64,000 bases of DNA. Source: Mastigamoeba balamuthi. Its lineage: Eukaryota; Evosea; Mastigamoebida; Mastigamoebidae. Positions 44,278 to 54,361 of the stretch are shown here, piece by piece. The notes under the pieces are model-generated. The model was given only the letters and a program-made list of their open reading frames with translations. It did no database searches and had not been told where the DNA came from. Position 1 is the stretch's first letter; every line of letters begins with the position of its first letter. The stretch covers positions 618,252 to 682,251 of the forward strand of contig CACRSC010001923.1 in assembly GCA_902651635.1 (NCBI GenBank). Reading direction: 5' to 3'. The translations under genes and the position numbers were made by a program.

Positions 44278-45739
44278 ATGAGGAGGAGGTCTATTGTAAA
44301 GTGCCTGGCAGTGGTGGCCGCGGGGTTCTTCGCACTGCACTTTGTCGTGTGGCAGCTGCTCGTCAGCATGGAGGACCCCAACGCCACAACCGACGGTACC
44401 GGCGCCCGCAGGTAACACCCCACACACCTACCGACCGATGTCACCAATCAATCACGCCCCGCGAACTTGAATCGGCATTCCAGGAAATGCCTGCACCACG
44501 TCACGGGGAATTCACTGGTCCTGGGTGCCCTCCGGCGCTGTGGCTGTGCTGGTCTAACCCCGAAGGCGCCTCCAGGCAGATCACAGTGAAGCACAATGAC
44601 GGCGAGCAGATCTGCCACACGGTGGACGTCGTGTACACGTGGGTCAACGGCAGCGACCCCGCGCACAAGGCGCTGCTGAAGCAGTACGGCCGCACGTGGG
44701 ACGCCGGCTACAGGGACTACAACGTCATGCGCTACAGCATCCGCAGCGTCGAGAAGTTCATGCCGTGGATCCGCCACATCATCATCGTCACCAACGGGCA
44801 GATCCCCGGCTGGGTCGACACGTCGTCCCCTCGCCTGCGGATCGTCACGCACGACGAGGTGCGCACTGAAGCTTTCTGTGTGCCTTTTTTGCTGTGGTTG
44901 GCTTCTCCTGCCCCGATGGAGAGCGCTGGCCTTGGCTGTGCGCGATGTGGCACTGCGAGAGTTTCCTGCAGTCTGCGGGGGGAATCGCGTATTCTGTGAC
45001 TCAACGCAGGCAACTGGTGAATCTCACACTGGGGTGGAATCAGATCTTCAAGGATAAGTCGCACCTGCCGACGTTCAACTCCAACGCGATCGAGGCGCAC
45101 CTGGTGCACATACCGGGGCTGGCGCCGTGCCTGCTGTACATGAACGACGACATGTTCCTGGCGCGGCCGATACCGCGGGACTTGTACTACGACGAGCACG
45201 GGAACCTGAAGCTGGGCATGTCGTCGGGCTACGTGGCGCCCATGCCCGAGAAGATGCGCACGAACCTCTGGCACCGCTCGGTGGGCACCTCGAACGAGCT
45301 GCTGAGCAGGTACTACTACCCCAACTCGTCGAGGCCGGTCAAGCACCCGTACGCGGGCCACACGTGCTACTTCATGCGCCGCGACATACTCGAGACCATG
45401 TACGCCCGCTGGACCGCCGAGTTCGAGCGCGCCTCGTCGCACAAGTTCCGCCAGGGCGACGACACGGCCCTGCCGTTCATGCAGGCCAACGTGGCGCTCG
45501 AGGAGTTCGGGGCGACGCAGAGCAACGCGCAGAACATGTACGGCACGTGGACGCCCGACGAGCACAAGAACAACGCCTTCTGGGGCCGCATCTGGCGCGG
45601 GCCCTACTGCGTCTGCATGAACGACGCGCTCGACAACAGCGAGGCGTCGACGCGCGCCATCGCGCAGCTCGAGCGCCTCTTCCAGGAGAAGCTCCCCGAG
45701 CCCTCGTCGGTCGAGAGGCGCCCCGCCAGCCGCCCCTGA
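44278..45739 (+). CDS. Stealth-family glycan phosphotransferase (GNPTAB-like)
   Basis: Predicted Golgi type II membrane enzyme transferring a sugar-1-phosphate, as in GlcNAc-1-phosphotransferase alpha/beta and microbial Stealth proteins. Exons 44278-44411, 44576-44858 and 45044-45739 join in phase (donors gtaaca and gtgcgc). A signal-anchor helix (CLAVVAAGFFALHFVVWQLL) comes first. CR1 is DVVYTWVNGSDP. CR2 spans RYSIRSVEKFMPWIRHIIIV, IVTHDE joined to IFKDKSHLPTFNSNAIEAHL, then LLYMNDDMFL. CR3 includes HPYAGHTCYFMRRDI and CR4 is in the FWGRIWRGPYCVCMND region. It is compact, lacking the Notch/DMAP modules of animal GNPTAB. It may build phosphodiester-linked sugars on secreted proteins. Confidence 0.93.
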
Positions 45740-46047
45740 AGCACCAGCGCCGCCCATGCGCCCTCCCACTTTGCGATTCACTCCGCTCCAATAGCCCAGA
45801 GTGTTGCTCTTCCTCGGGAAACAGTACTGCCGCTGATGCTGCTCTGCGTGGTCCTAGCACACAGCCCAGAGCGTTGCTCTCTCCTCGGAAGGGCGTCGCT
45901 GTTCCCTTCGGGCCCAATGCGAAGGGGGGTGCCTTGTGGGTTCCCCACCGTGCGATAAGGCCTCGGGTAGGGGCTGCCCAGCAAGAAAACGACACAGCCA
46001 CAGCCATAGAGAGTGGCGATGCTCCGCGGTAGGCGTTGCTGTGTAGT
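45740..46047. other. intergenic with short tandem repeat
   Basis: Between convergent genes. The segment AGCCCAGAG(T/C)GTTGCTCT...CCTCGG occurs at about 45796-45823 and again at about 45865-45892. No gene was seen. Confidence 0.5.
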
Positions 46048-47298
46048 TCACTGCTGCTGCTGCTGCTGGGGGTGGCCGTCTGCTGGCGCTGTGGCAGAGT
46101 CCTCGCAGGCGACAGGGACGGGGGAGGAGGAGGGGGAGGGGGGAGGGCAGACGCGGGGGTCGCGCGGGGCCTTGACGGCGACGATGAGCTTGTTGCGCTC
46201 CGTGTCCATGGTGTCGTCGACGCGGACGTCGCGGCGGGTGCCCGGCAGCGCGAGCATGAAGAGCAGGTGCAGCGTCCAGTACGAGTAGTTGTCGACGACG
46301 TCGCGCATGCGGTAGGCCCTGGGCGCGACGTCGCTGACCTTGCCGCTCACGAGGCAGCACGGGCACAGCACGAGCCCGCGGGCCCGCGGCACCTCGTTGA
46401 ACGTGCGGGCCATCTGCTCGCTGAGCAGCCCGCAGAGGTGCATGCCGCACAGCACGCCGACGCTGCCCGGCGCGATGCGCTCGTCGACCCAGCGCGAGAG
46501 GAAGCCCTCCTTGAGCACGTTGCCGTGCGTCATGTCGACGCGCGGGAAGGCCCGCAGGTGCGCCAGGTTCATCTTCTTGTCGCGGTCGAGCATGTGGACG
46601 CGGGCACGCGGGTAGGCGCCGCTCAGGAAGACGGCCGTGTAGCCCTTGCCCGAGCACACGTCGAACAGGTCGACGCCCTCGCCCTCCTCGCCCTCGGCGG
46701 GCCTCCCCAGCTGCCGCAGCACGTCGCGCACCCGCAGGTAGATCGCGTAGCTCTCGGTGAACTCCTTCTTGATGCCCTGCGGGGGTGTGTGGTTGTCATT
46801 TCCTCCGCGTCATTTTCAATGCACCCCCGGGTCAATTGATTTGGGCGGCTTTTCTTCTCTGCGGGGTGTCGGTGTCATTTCGTCCGCGTCATTTTAATTT
46901 TCAGTGCGCCCCGGGTCAATTGATTTTTGCCTTGTGGTTGAAGAGGGACTTGCAGGCGGGGTCTGCGCGGGCGGCGGCCATCCAGGGCTGGTCGAACCAC
47001 GCCTTGACGTAGGGGTGCTCCGAGGCCAGCTGCTCGGCAAAGTCGACGGCCACCCACGTCGACGGGTACCTGCGCAGTCGCGAGGCTGTGGGCCACTCTG
47101 CTCTCTCTGCTCTCTCTCTGCTCTCTCTCTCTCTCTGTGCCCTCAGGGGGGAAAACTGCGATACCAGAAGGGGACGGGAGCTCGCTTCTTGTCGGCGAGG
47201 AGCACGTCCAGGGGCAGCTCCGGGGCGCCGCGAGAGGGCGCCGCGGCGGCGGCGGGCGCAGCGGACGCAGAGGACTGCACAGCACTGTCCGAGGCCAT
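46048..47298 (-). CDS. SAM-dependent methyltransferase, class I
   Basis: Three exons. Exon 1 starts ATG 47298 (MASDSAVQSSASAAPAAAAA) and its PVPFW joins YPSTWVAVDFAEQLASEHPY. Exon 2 ends LFNHK at 46931 with a GC donor (GCAAAA), a probable GC-AG intron. Exon 3 begins GIKKEFTESYAIYLRVRDVL at 46776. The Rossmann motif I is VDLFDVCSGKGYTAVFLSGA, with the acidic strand-2 end in VHMLDRDKKMN and a later motif LCGMHLCGLLSEQM and LVLCPCCLVSGK. The CPCC pair recalls METTL25/GSTCD-type methyltransferase domains; the substrate is unknown. The protein ends in a short Gln run. It is divergent from the LRR gene, 223 bp away. Confidence 0.8.
46795..46925. repeat. imperfect tandem duplication inside an intron
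   Basis: The intron between exons 2 and 3 of the methyltransferase gene holds two copies of TCATTTC(C/G)TCCGCGTCATTTT followed by CCCGGGTCAATTGATTT (about 46797-46842 and 46873-46925). It looks like a recent small intronic duplication. Confidence 0.7.
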
Positions 47299-47521
47299 CT
47301 AGAGAATCTGGAGAAGATTCATGTATCTTTCCGGTGACATCACACAGATCCTACTTCTGCTCTCATGGCTCGTTGCAGTGCCAGAGAGACTCCCGATTGC
47401 CCGGTGCGCTGTCCGTCAGCACAGCCAGGCCCCAGCTGCCGAAACGAGGCGGCAATCGGAAAACTGTAGATATTCGTCAATACGAGAATCTTCTCTCATT
47501 TCTTCACCACACCGCACACCG
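47299..47521. promoter_or_regulatory. divergent promoter, methyltransferase / LRR gene
   Basis: 223 bp between two opposite start codons. It contains an imperfect AGAATCTGGAGAAGATTC inverted repeat at about 47303-47320. No TATA box is obvious. Confidence 0.4.
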
Positions 47522-49916
47522 ATGGTTCGGCTCACGTACGAGAACGTCCACCAGAAAGTTGGTGCCTGCCCGCAGCCCCTCCCTCGCCAGCCCTCCCACG
47601 CCCCCGATCCGCATCAACTGATTCCGCTCCCCTGCTCCGCTTCCGTGGTTGAAAAACGCGGAAAACCCGCTGGGGAAAAAACACGGCACCGCCACCGGCA
47701 GGGCGGAGGGTGGCTGTGGAGACGGTGACGGAGCTGTCGCTGGCGGGGAAGCAGATCGACGAGGTGGCGAGCCTGGCCAAGTTCGGGTCGCTCGAGACGC
47801 TGGACCTGCGGGCCAACCGCCTGCGCTTTGTGCGCGAGGTCTCGGGGGCCTTTGCGGCGCCGCGGCTGCGCGAGCTGCACCTCGCGGGCAACCCCATCTG
47901 CAGGCTGCCCAACTACAGGCTGGCGCTGCTGGCGCAGGCCCCGGCGACGCTCGAGGTCCTCGACGGCGTGGCGGTCTCGCAGGTGCGAGTGGTTGCCAGC
48001 GGGACCCGCTGGCGTCCTCTGCGCCCCGAATCAATTGATCAAATGCGCGCCGGTTTTCCTGAGTGCATTGCGCTGCTGGTGCATCATAAGCAACGATGCC
48101 TGCTGCTAGGAGGCCCCCAACGTGGGTCCAGGGATAAGCAACCCGTGCAGCACCGCACTCAGAACCGCAACATAATCGCATTGCAACACAACGCAGCAAG
48201 CACAACGCGACACAGCCGCAGCACCCGCAGATCGCCTGCTCTCGGCACTCATCCTGCTGCGCGGCACAGAGCGAGAGGGACGAGGCGCTGAGACTGGAGG
48301 GGGGGCAGCCCAGCTCTCCGCAGGCCAAGTCGGACAAGAAGTACCTGACGTCTCTGATGCCCTCGCTCGCTGCACGCCCGTCGCCCTCCCTCCCTCCCCT
48401 TACTCCGCTCTCTCACTCACCGGCCCAACCGCCCAGCAGGACGAGGACGAGGAGGAGGGCAAGAACCCCTTTTCGGCCGATAGCGATCCTCTGGAGCGCG
48501 ACCGCCAGCGGGACAGGCAGCGCATCGCGGAGGCCCGCGAGAAGGCCGAGCGCGACCGCGCGGCCCGCGAGGCCGTCGAGGACGCTGCCAGGCGCAGGCG
48601 CGAGCAGGAGGAGCGCGCGCGCCTAGAGGCCGAGGAGGCGAAGCAGCGCGAGCTCGACGAGCAGAGACGAGTACTCACACAGGGCTCAATTCAATTGAAT
48701 ATTCATCGCAAATTCCCTCCAGATCGAAGAAGAGAAGAAGGCAGAGGAGGAGCGCGCCAGGAGGGCAGCGGAGGACGAGAGGAAGGCTGAGGAGGAGCGG
48801 AAGAAGCAGGAGACAGAGGAGGCCAGGCGCAGGGAGCGCGAGGAGCTCAAGAGGGCCGAGGACGAGAAGAAGGCCGCCGAGCAGCGCAGACGAGCGGCCG
48901 AAGACGCTGCTCGCAAGCAGGCCGCCGACGCCAAGAAGGCCGAGGAGCAGCGCGCACGAGCCGCAGCAGAGGAGGCCAAGCAGAAGGCCGCAGCCGAGAA
49001 GAAGGCCGAGGAGCAGCGCGCGCGAGCCGCAGCAGAAGAGGCCAAGCAGAAGGCCGCAGCCGAGAAGAAGGCGCAGGAGCAGCGCAGGCGCGCAGCGGAC
49101 GAGGTCTCCAAGATCGCCGCCGAGGAGGAGCGCCGGCAGCAGGCAGTCGAGCAGCAGCAGCAGAGGCAGGCCGACGAGGCCGCAGCGAGGAAGCGCGCGG
49201 AGGAGGAGCTACGGGAGCTGGAGGAGCAGCAGAAGCAGCGCGAGGCCCAGGAGGCGGCGGCCAAGTCGCGGGCGCAGGAGGAGGCCGCCCGGCGCAGGGC
49301 CGAGGAGGAGGCAGAGGCCGCCCGTCGCAGGAAGCTCGCCGAGGCCGCCGCAGCGCCGCCCAGGCCCTCGATCTTCGCCGACGAGGACGAGGACGACAGC
49401 GCCCCGCTCTTCCTGTCGCCCTCGCGGAAGCCCAAGACCCCCGCAGCCTCCACTGCTGCCGCCACTGTCGCTGCTGCTGCCCCCACGAGGCCCGCGGCGG
49501 CCAGGAAGGCGACCGAGGAGTCGCTGTTCGACCTGCCCGCGAGCAGCGCAGCAGCGGTGCCAGCGGCGCTGGTTGAGGAGGAGGAGGCGGAGGAGAAGGG
49601 GCTGTTCGACGACCTCGACGACCCCGACGACGAGCTGCTCTTCAAGCCGCGGGCCAAGCAGGCCGCCCAGGTCCCCACTGCTGCTGCTGCTCCTTCTACT
49701 GCTGCTGTTGCTCCTTCTACTGCTGCTGCTGGTGGCGTGCAGGCCAACAAGGCGCGGGCTGGGCGTACGCTGCCCACGCGGCCGCCCACGAAGGCGACGG
49801 GCGCTGCGGGGAAGAAGCCGGTGGCGGCGGAGAGCGAGCTGGACATCTCGGCGTACCTGGCGTCGGAGAAGAGGGCGGCGTCGACGGCAGCGTCCAAGGG
49901 CCTGTTCGACGACTGA
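47522..49916 (+). CDS. LRR / coiled-coil protein with LFa-like acidic motifs
   Basis: Exon 1 is tiny (47522-47561, MVRLTYENVHQK) and joins in phase to an LRR domain (ETVTELSLAGKQIDEVASLA, LETLDLRANRLRFV, RLRELHLAGNPICRLPNYRL) capped by LEVLDGVAVSQ. After one or two introns comes a coiled coil of about 300 residues rich in Arg, Glu, Ala and Lys (48440-49350, one intron with donor gtactc). The C-terminal tail has acidic hydrophobic motifs IFADEDEDDSAPLF, ESLFDLP, GLFDDLDDPDDELLF and terminal KGLFDD. These resemble the LFa motifs of FAM21/WASHC2 that bind retromer VPS35. A role in endosomal traffic or as an adaptor is inferred from the motifs only. One junction near 48345-48445 is uncertain. Confidence 0.75.
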
Positions 49917-50109
49917 GAGATGAGTGGGGGGTGAGGACAAATAAGGAACAGCGCCAACACAGTCGCAGTACGACGTGCACCGGGATCAGGGATCGGGCAG
50001 TTGCAGTGCCGGTACCAGCCAGCGGGGGTTTTGTTCAGTACCCGAAACGTGCACCGGTGTTCAGTACAGATTTGCACCGCTGTGCACCCGACCGCACGAA
50101 ATCGCGATT

Positions 50110-50114
50110 TATAA
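50110..50114 (+). promoter_or_regulatory. possible TATA box of the peroxiredoxin gene
   Basis: TATAA in GATTTATAACGGGGC, 70-75 bp before ATG 50184. It is a position-based suggestion only. Confidence 0.35.
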
Positions 50115-50183
50115 CGGGGCAGGACAGCAAATCCACAACCACACACAAAAAAAACACAGAGACCCCACAGACCACAGACAACA

Positions 50184-50921
50184 ATGTCGAGCAAGCTCAA
50201 GGTTGGCGACAAGGCCCCCGACTTCACCCTGCCCTCTCCCGTGCGTCCCCCACCTCCCTTCCCCTCCCCCCCCGCTTCGTCTTTCCACCCTCTTCGGTCA
50301 CAAAGAAACAAATAACAAACCAAACCAAACGAATTCAATCCAACAAAAACGAAATATCCGGAAATAAAACAAAACAAAAAACAAAACAAAACAAAAATCG
50401 AAATGAAAAGCGTGAGCTGACGCAATTGAATCGGGGGTGCCAGAACGGGGACGTGACGCTGAGCGCGCTGCTGGGGGCGGGCAAGCGGGCGGTGGTGGTG
50501 TACTTCTACCCCAAGGACGAGACGCCCGGGTGCACTGCCGAGGCCTGCTCGTTCCGCGACCAGTACGCCGTCTTCAAGGACGCCGGCGCCGAGGTCGTCG
50601 GCGTCAGCAGCGACAGCGTCGACTCGCACAGGAAGTTCGCCGACAACAGGAAGCTGCCCTTTGTGCTCTGCTCCGACGCCAAGGGCGACCTCAGGCGCGC
50701 CTGGGGCGTCCAGGGCAACCTCTTCGGCATGATCCCCGGCCGCGTGACGTATGCTGATTTCCAGATCTTATGCGGTATCTAATATCTCTCGCTGATTTTT
50801 CTCCCCCGTATCCAGATTTGTGATTGACAAGGAGGGCGTCGTGAGGCACGTCTTCTCGAGCCAGATGGGCGCCTCGAAGCACGTCGACGAGGCCCTGGCC
50901 GTCATCAAGGCGCTCCCCTGA
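50184..50921 (+). CDS. peroxiredoxin, BCP/PrxQ type
   Basis: Thiol peroxidase reducing hydrogen and organic peroxides. Three exons join in phase: MSSKLKVGDKAPDFTLPSP (donor gtgcgt) to NGDVTLSALLG, and GRVT (donor gtatgc) to FVIDKEGVVRHVFSSQMG. The peroxidatic Cys is in YPKDETPGCTAEACSFRD; the second Cys five residues on is the resolving Cys of atypical 2-Cys PrxQ proteins. Other family blocks are VVGVSSDSVDSHRKFADN and LPFVLCSDAKGDLRRAWGV. No targeting peptide is evident, so it is likely cytosolic. Intron 1 contains an unusual AAAAC-rich tract (about 50340-50400). The upstream gap holds a TATAA. Confidence 0.93.
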
Positions 50922-51370
50922 GCCCCCCTGCCCCCGCGGGTGCCCTCTGCCACGCTGGGCAGCGTCGTAACATAGCGCACAGTCTTTTGTACGCCACCCC
51001 CTGGACGCTCTTCTCCTCTCTGCCAGCCAGCCGCCTGCCAGAGCCCATCTGGGGCCCCGCAAGGCGACCGCCACAGCTCTCTCGATCACAGCAGCTCTTG
51101 CCCTGCGCTGGCTGGTCTCCCTCGCCACTGCCCGAGCACTGGGCTGAGCTGGTTGCCGCTCGTCCGAGGCCCACGTCCCACCCCCGGAGCACACAGCCTC
51201 CACCCACCCCCGACTCGCTCAGCGTACCCGCCCTCGGCGCACCTGTGGTGGTGGCCTTGACAGGCCGTGGCCTGCACCCAGGGGCGACGGCTGCTGGGCC
51301 GCGACGCAGGGGCCCAGGGGGCGGGTGGCAGATGCTGATGGCCCCGAGGTGTAGCCGCACACGCCAATGC
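50922..51370. other. intergenic
   Basis: 449 bp, GC-rich, from the peroxiredoxin stop to the start of the inverted repeat. No coding signal is supported. Confidence 0.4.
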
Positions 51371-51373
51371 CAT

Positions 51374-52437
51374 GGAGGCGCGGGGTTTTTAGCCCCCAAA
51401 TCAATCGAGCGGGCGGAGGGATGGATTATTTATCTCGCCGCAAAGCAGCGCCGCGCTCGTGGGCGACAAAGCCCACCAGGCGTTCCCTCCGCTCCCGCCG
51501 TTCCCGCCGTTCCCGCCATTCCCTCCGCTCCCGCCGTTCCCGCCGTTCCCGCCGTTCCCGCCGTTCCCGCCGTTCCCGCTGTTCCCGCTGTTCCCGCTGT
51601 TCCCGCTGTTCCCGCTGTTCCCGCCGCTTCCCGTCGCCGCCTCCCCGCCGTGGCCCCCGCCATCGCTGCCGGCCCCAGCCTGTACCAGCTGCCCGGGTCG
51701 CCCCTGCCGTCGACTCGCGTGCCGCACCCCCCGCCCGCGTCGCCCCAGGCGCCCTTGACCCTTCTGTGTCCGCCGTCGCTGCCCTGCACCAAGCTGCCCC
51801 TGCGGCCTCCTGCACGAATCCCGCGAACAGGAAGCTGCTCTTACCGGTTCGCGGGATTCGTGCAGACCGCAGGGGCAGTTGCGTGGTGCGGGGCGGCGAC
51901 GGCGGATGCGGAAGGGCCGGGGACGCCTTGGGCGACGTGGACGGGGGGTGCAGCAGGCCGACAGCGGCAGGCGCGGTCCGGGCAGCTGGTACAGGCTGGG
52001 CGCCGGCTGCGATGGTGCGGACCGCGGCGGCCACGGCGGGGAGGCGGGAGCGACGGGAACGACGGGAACGGCGGGAACGGTGGGAGCGGCGGGAGCGGTG
52101 GGAACGTCGGGGGCAACGGCGTACTGGGGGCCGGCGAAGTAGTTGATGGCGACCGCGAAGTTGCCGCCGGGGACCTGCAGCCCCATGTCGAATAGAAAGA
52201 GAGGTGTTCATCACAACGTTGTTGCCGCCGGAGACCTGTAACCCCATTTCGGACAGAAATAGAGCAGGTGAGCAGCGCGCGAGCTCAGGCGCACACGCCG
52301 GTGCGGGGAAAGGACGGCCTGGTGGGCTTTGTCGCCACTGCGGCGAGATAAATAATCCATCCCTCCGCCCGCTCGATTGATTTGGGGGCAAAAACACCGC
52401 GGAAATCCTCGAAGCAACAGAGGCGCGCGGCGCGGGG
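51374..52437. repeat. large diverged inverted repeat (about 1.06 kb)
   Basis: The left arm (about 51374-51838) and right arm (about 51846-52437) are reverse complements. A 49-bp outer segment is identical (51393-51441 against 52340-52388, in CCCAAATCAATCGAGCGGGC). The inner parts encode the same Pro-rich protein stretch in opposite directions, both containing PSLYQLPG. The centre is a hairpin of CACGAATCCCGCGAAC and its complement. The left arm carries a tandem GTTCCCGCC repeat that the right arm has only in a shorter, varied form. The right arm also has a duplicated splice acceptor. RNA across both arms could fold into a long stem. Confidence 0.85.
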
Positions 52438-52565
52438 TTGCTCAAAGCGCTGCGCATCGACACATCGGCGGCGGCACGCACCTGGACGAGAACCGCCTCG
52501 TCCGTGCGGTGCATCTTGGCCGCAGGAGGGCCCGCGCGGTCGTCGTTGTTCTCGCCCGAGCTCAT
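51846..52565 (-). CDS. proline/alanine-rich protein, 3' end not resolved
   Basis: Exon 1 (52565-52482) encodes MSSGENNDDRAGPPAAKMHR plus TDEAVLVQ and ends at a gtgcgt donor, phase 0. An acceptor GGGCTGCAG leads in phase into VPGGNFAVAINYFAGPQYAV from 52174, then a long Pro/Ala/Val repeat and PSLYQLPG. A perfect donor (CCG|GTAAGA) lies at 51845, exactly at the centre of the inverted repeat. What follows is the antisense of the left arm, so the real 3' end is unclear. A second, upstream acceptor 61 nt earlier (52235) would give VSGGNNVVMNTSL in another frame. No family is recognised. Confidence 0.5.
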
Positions 52566-52806
52566 GTTGTGTAAATGGCTCACCTTGCGGATTATGTCTG
52601 GTGACGTGGCCCCCACGTGTGTGCCTTCCCCTCGCCAAATCTCTCGCGGTTTCTGGGTGGAGACAGGGCCACCGACTGCTGTTGCAGGGCCTGAGGGCCA
52701 GTGAGCATGTGACGATCAGTCACTGGCCGAAACATACGGCTGACTGATCAGTGTTATCGGTGTGGCCCGCCGCAGTGCCCCCGTTTGTGTCCCTTGCGTA
52801 GTCCTC

Positions 52807-53527
52807 TCACGAGAGGTAGTCAAAGTCCTCGGGGATCTGGAAGTTGCGGTCAAAGTCGCTCCCGGAGATCGAGAACTTTGTCTCGCAGTACTTGCGCAGC
52901 GAGAAGATGTTGTCTGCCGCGGTTGGCAGTGGTGAGAGCTTCGTCCGCCTCCTTCTTGAGGGCCTCCACGATGGCGGGATCACTCTCAGCGTACCTGCGG
53001 GACACCAAACAGCACGTCAGATGCGGCGGCAGTGCTGGGGCAACGTCAGCACTCACACGGCGAGCTCCTCGCTGAGCTGTGCCTTCTTCTGCTGCAGCTC
53101 CTTGAGCTCCTCGAGCCCCGCTGTCCTCTCGGGCTGTGCCGCCGTGTTAGCAGGCCGGTGGTCGCAAGGCTGCAAGTGCACCGAGTCCACGCGGTCGGCC
53201 ATCATCGCGTCAATCGACTTGCGGAGCTCAGTCGCCTTGGCATGCAGCGCTTCAAGCTCCTTGGTCATCTACTCCAGCTTGTTCCTCCTGACCACCAGCT
53301 CCTGGCTCGGGGAAGGGGGAGCGAGCAGCACCGATGCCCTTCTCCTTGGAGGCGACCTTCTCGAGCTCCTTCAGTGTGTACACGCCCTTTTGTGCGGCGA
53401 CGTCAGACTGGCGACTGGGCGACTGCGGGGGGAGGGGGGGGGCAGGACGGTGCGCGCGCACGGTCTCCAGGAAGAGCTGCTTGAGGCGCTGGCGCTTCTC
53501 CTCGAACGAGAGTCCCTTCTTGCCCAT
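52807..53527 (-). pseudogene. MND1: broken MND1 (meiotic recombination) gene
   Basis: MND1 with HOP2 assists DMC1/RAD51 strand exchange in meiosis. The start MGKKGLSFEEKRQRLKQLFL, the block GVYTLKELEKVASKEKGIG, the coiled coil (LEALHAKATELRKSIDAMMA, LKELQQKKAQLSEELA) and the end DFDRNFQIPEDFDYLS match MND1. The exon region for most of the winged helix, between the two blocks, is missing. An in-frame TAG separates NKLE from MTKELEAL. A one-base frame change separates EADEALTTANR from DNIFSLRKYCETKF. With no introns to explain these, it appears to be a pseudogene or an assembly-damaged locus; an intact copy may exist elsewhere. Confidence 0.8.
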
Positions 53528-54361
53528 CTGCCTCCACCGCTGCGATTCCCTGTGCGCGCTGCCGTGATCGAAGCCGTGGTGAACAGCCTCGCGATCACAA
53601 GGAGGACGACGGATGACCCCAACGACAGCGGCCGTCCGCCACAGTGGCCCCTGGCAGAGGCACCGCAGAAGAGCCAACCGGGGGTGCCTCTCAGAGCCGC
53701 GAAGAGGGCTCTTGCAGCCGCCGAGGCCGGAGATGGCCATCGAGGTCAGCAGTAGTGCTAGTGCCCTCCCCCCAGTCACAATGAGCCACGCAGATGCACC
53801 GCACTGTGCAGGCGCTGAGCGGACCACCTCGGCCTTGGCACCCTCTTCGAGAAGATCGTTGCTGGCTCTCTGCGGTCACTGCGACCCCCTCTGGCTGCAC
53901 GTCCGAGGCCGCGAGCAGAGAGAATGCTCCGAGCCAGCGGCCAGCACGCCTGAGCGATGCCACTCTGGAATTGGTGCGCGTGCATGTCCTCAACCCTGTG
54001 CACATATGTGCGGGTGAGAGTTCCTTTTGTGCAACTGTGAGGATCGTAGCACAGTGTAGCACAGTCTCGGTGCACAACAGCTCTTCCTCTCTCACCGAGA
54101 GCGGCGTGGGTGCCCCTCGCCAATGAGGGGGTCCTCGTGCAGCAGCAGAGAGCGGGCGTGCAAGCTCCAGCAGCACAGGACCTTTCCCCCCTGCACCTGT
54201 ACGGCAGATTCTTGCAGATTTCTCGGGGCCTCGTTCCAGAATCGCCTGTTGATTCTTCAGGTGCTGCAGAAAAATCGAGTGCCCTCACAGTTCAAAAACA
54301 CAACTCAACTCGTGGGCACCAGTCCTCACCTGAGCACAAGAGCACACACGCCAGACACACA
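53528..54361. other. intergenic
   Basis: 834 bp between the MND1 remnant and the scramblase gene. Only short frames without motifs are present. Confidence 0.4.

Noticed and set aside
48686-50629. 647-residue minus-strand frame over the coiled-coil gene
   Set aside because: Ser/Ala-rich antisense shadow of Glu/Arg/Ala codons; crosses the neighbouring peroxiredoxin introns.
50987-52195. 402-residue plus-strand frame as a full gene
   Set aside because: Its first half is non-coding in character; only the Pro-rich part inside the inverted repeat is meaningful, and the spliced minus-strand gene explains the better-preserved arm.
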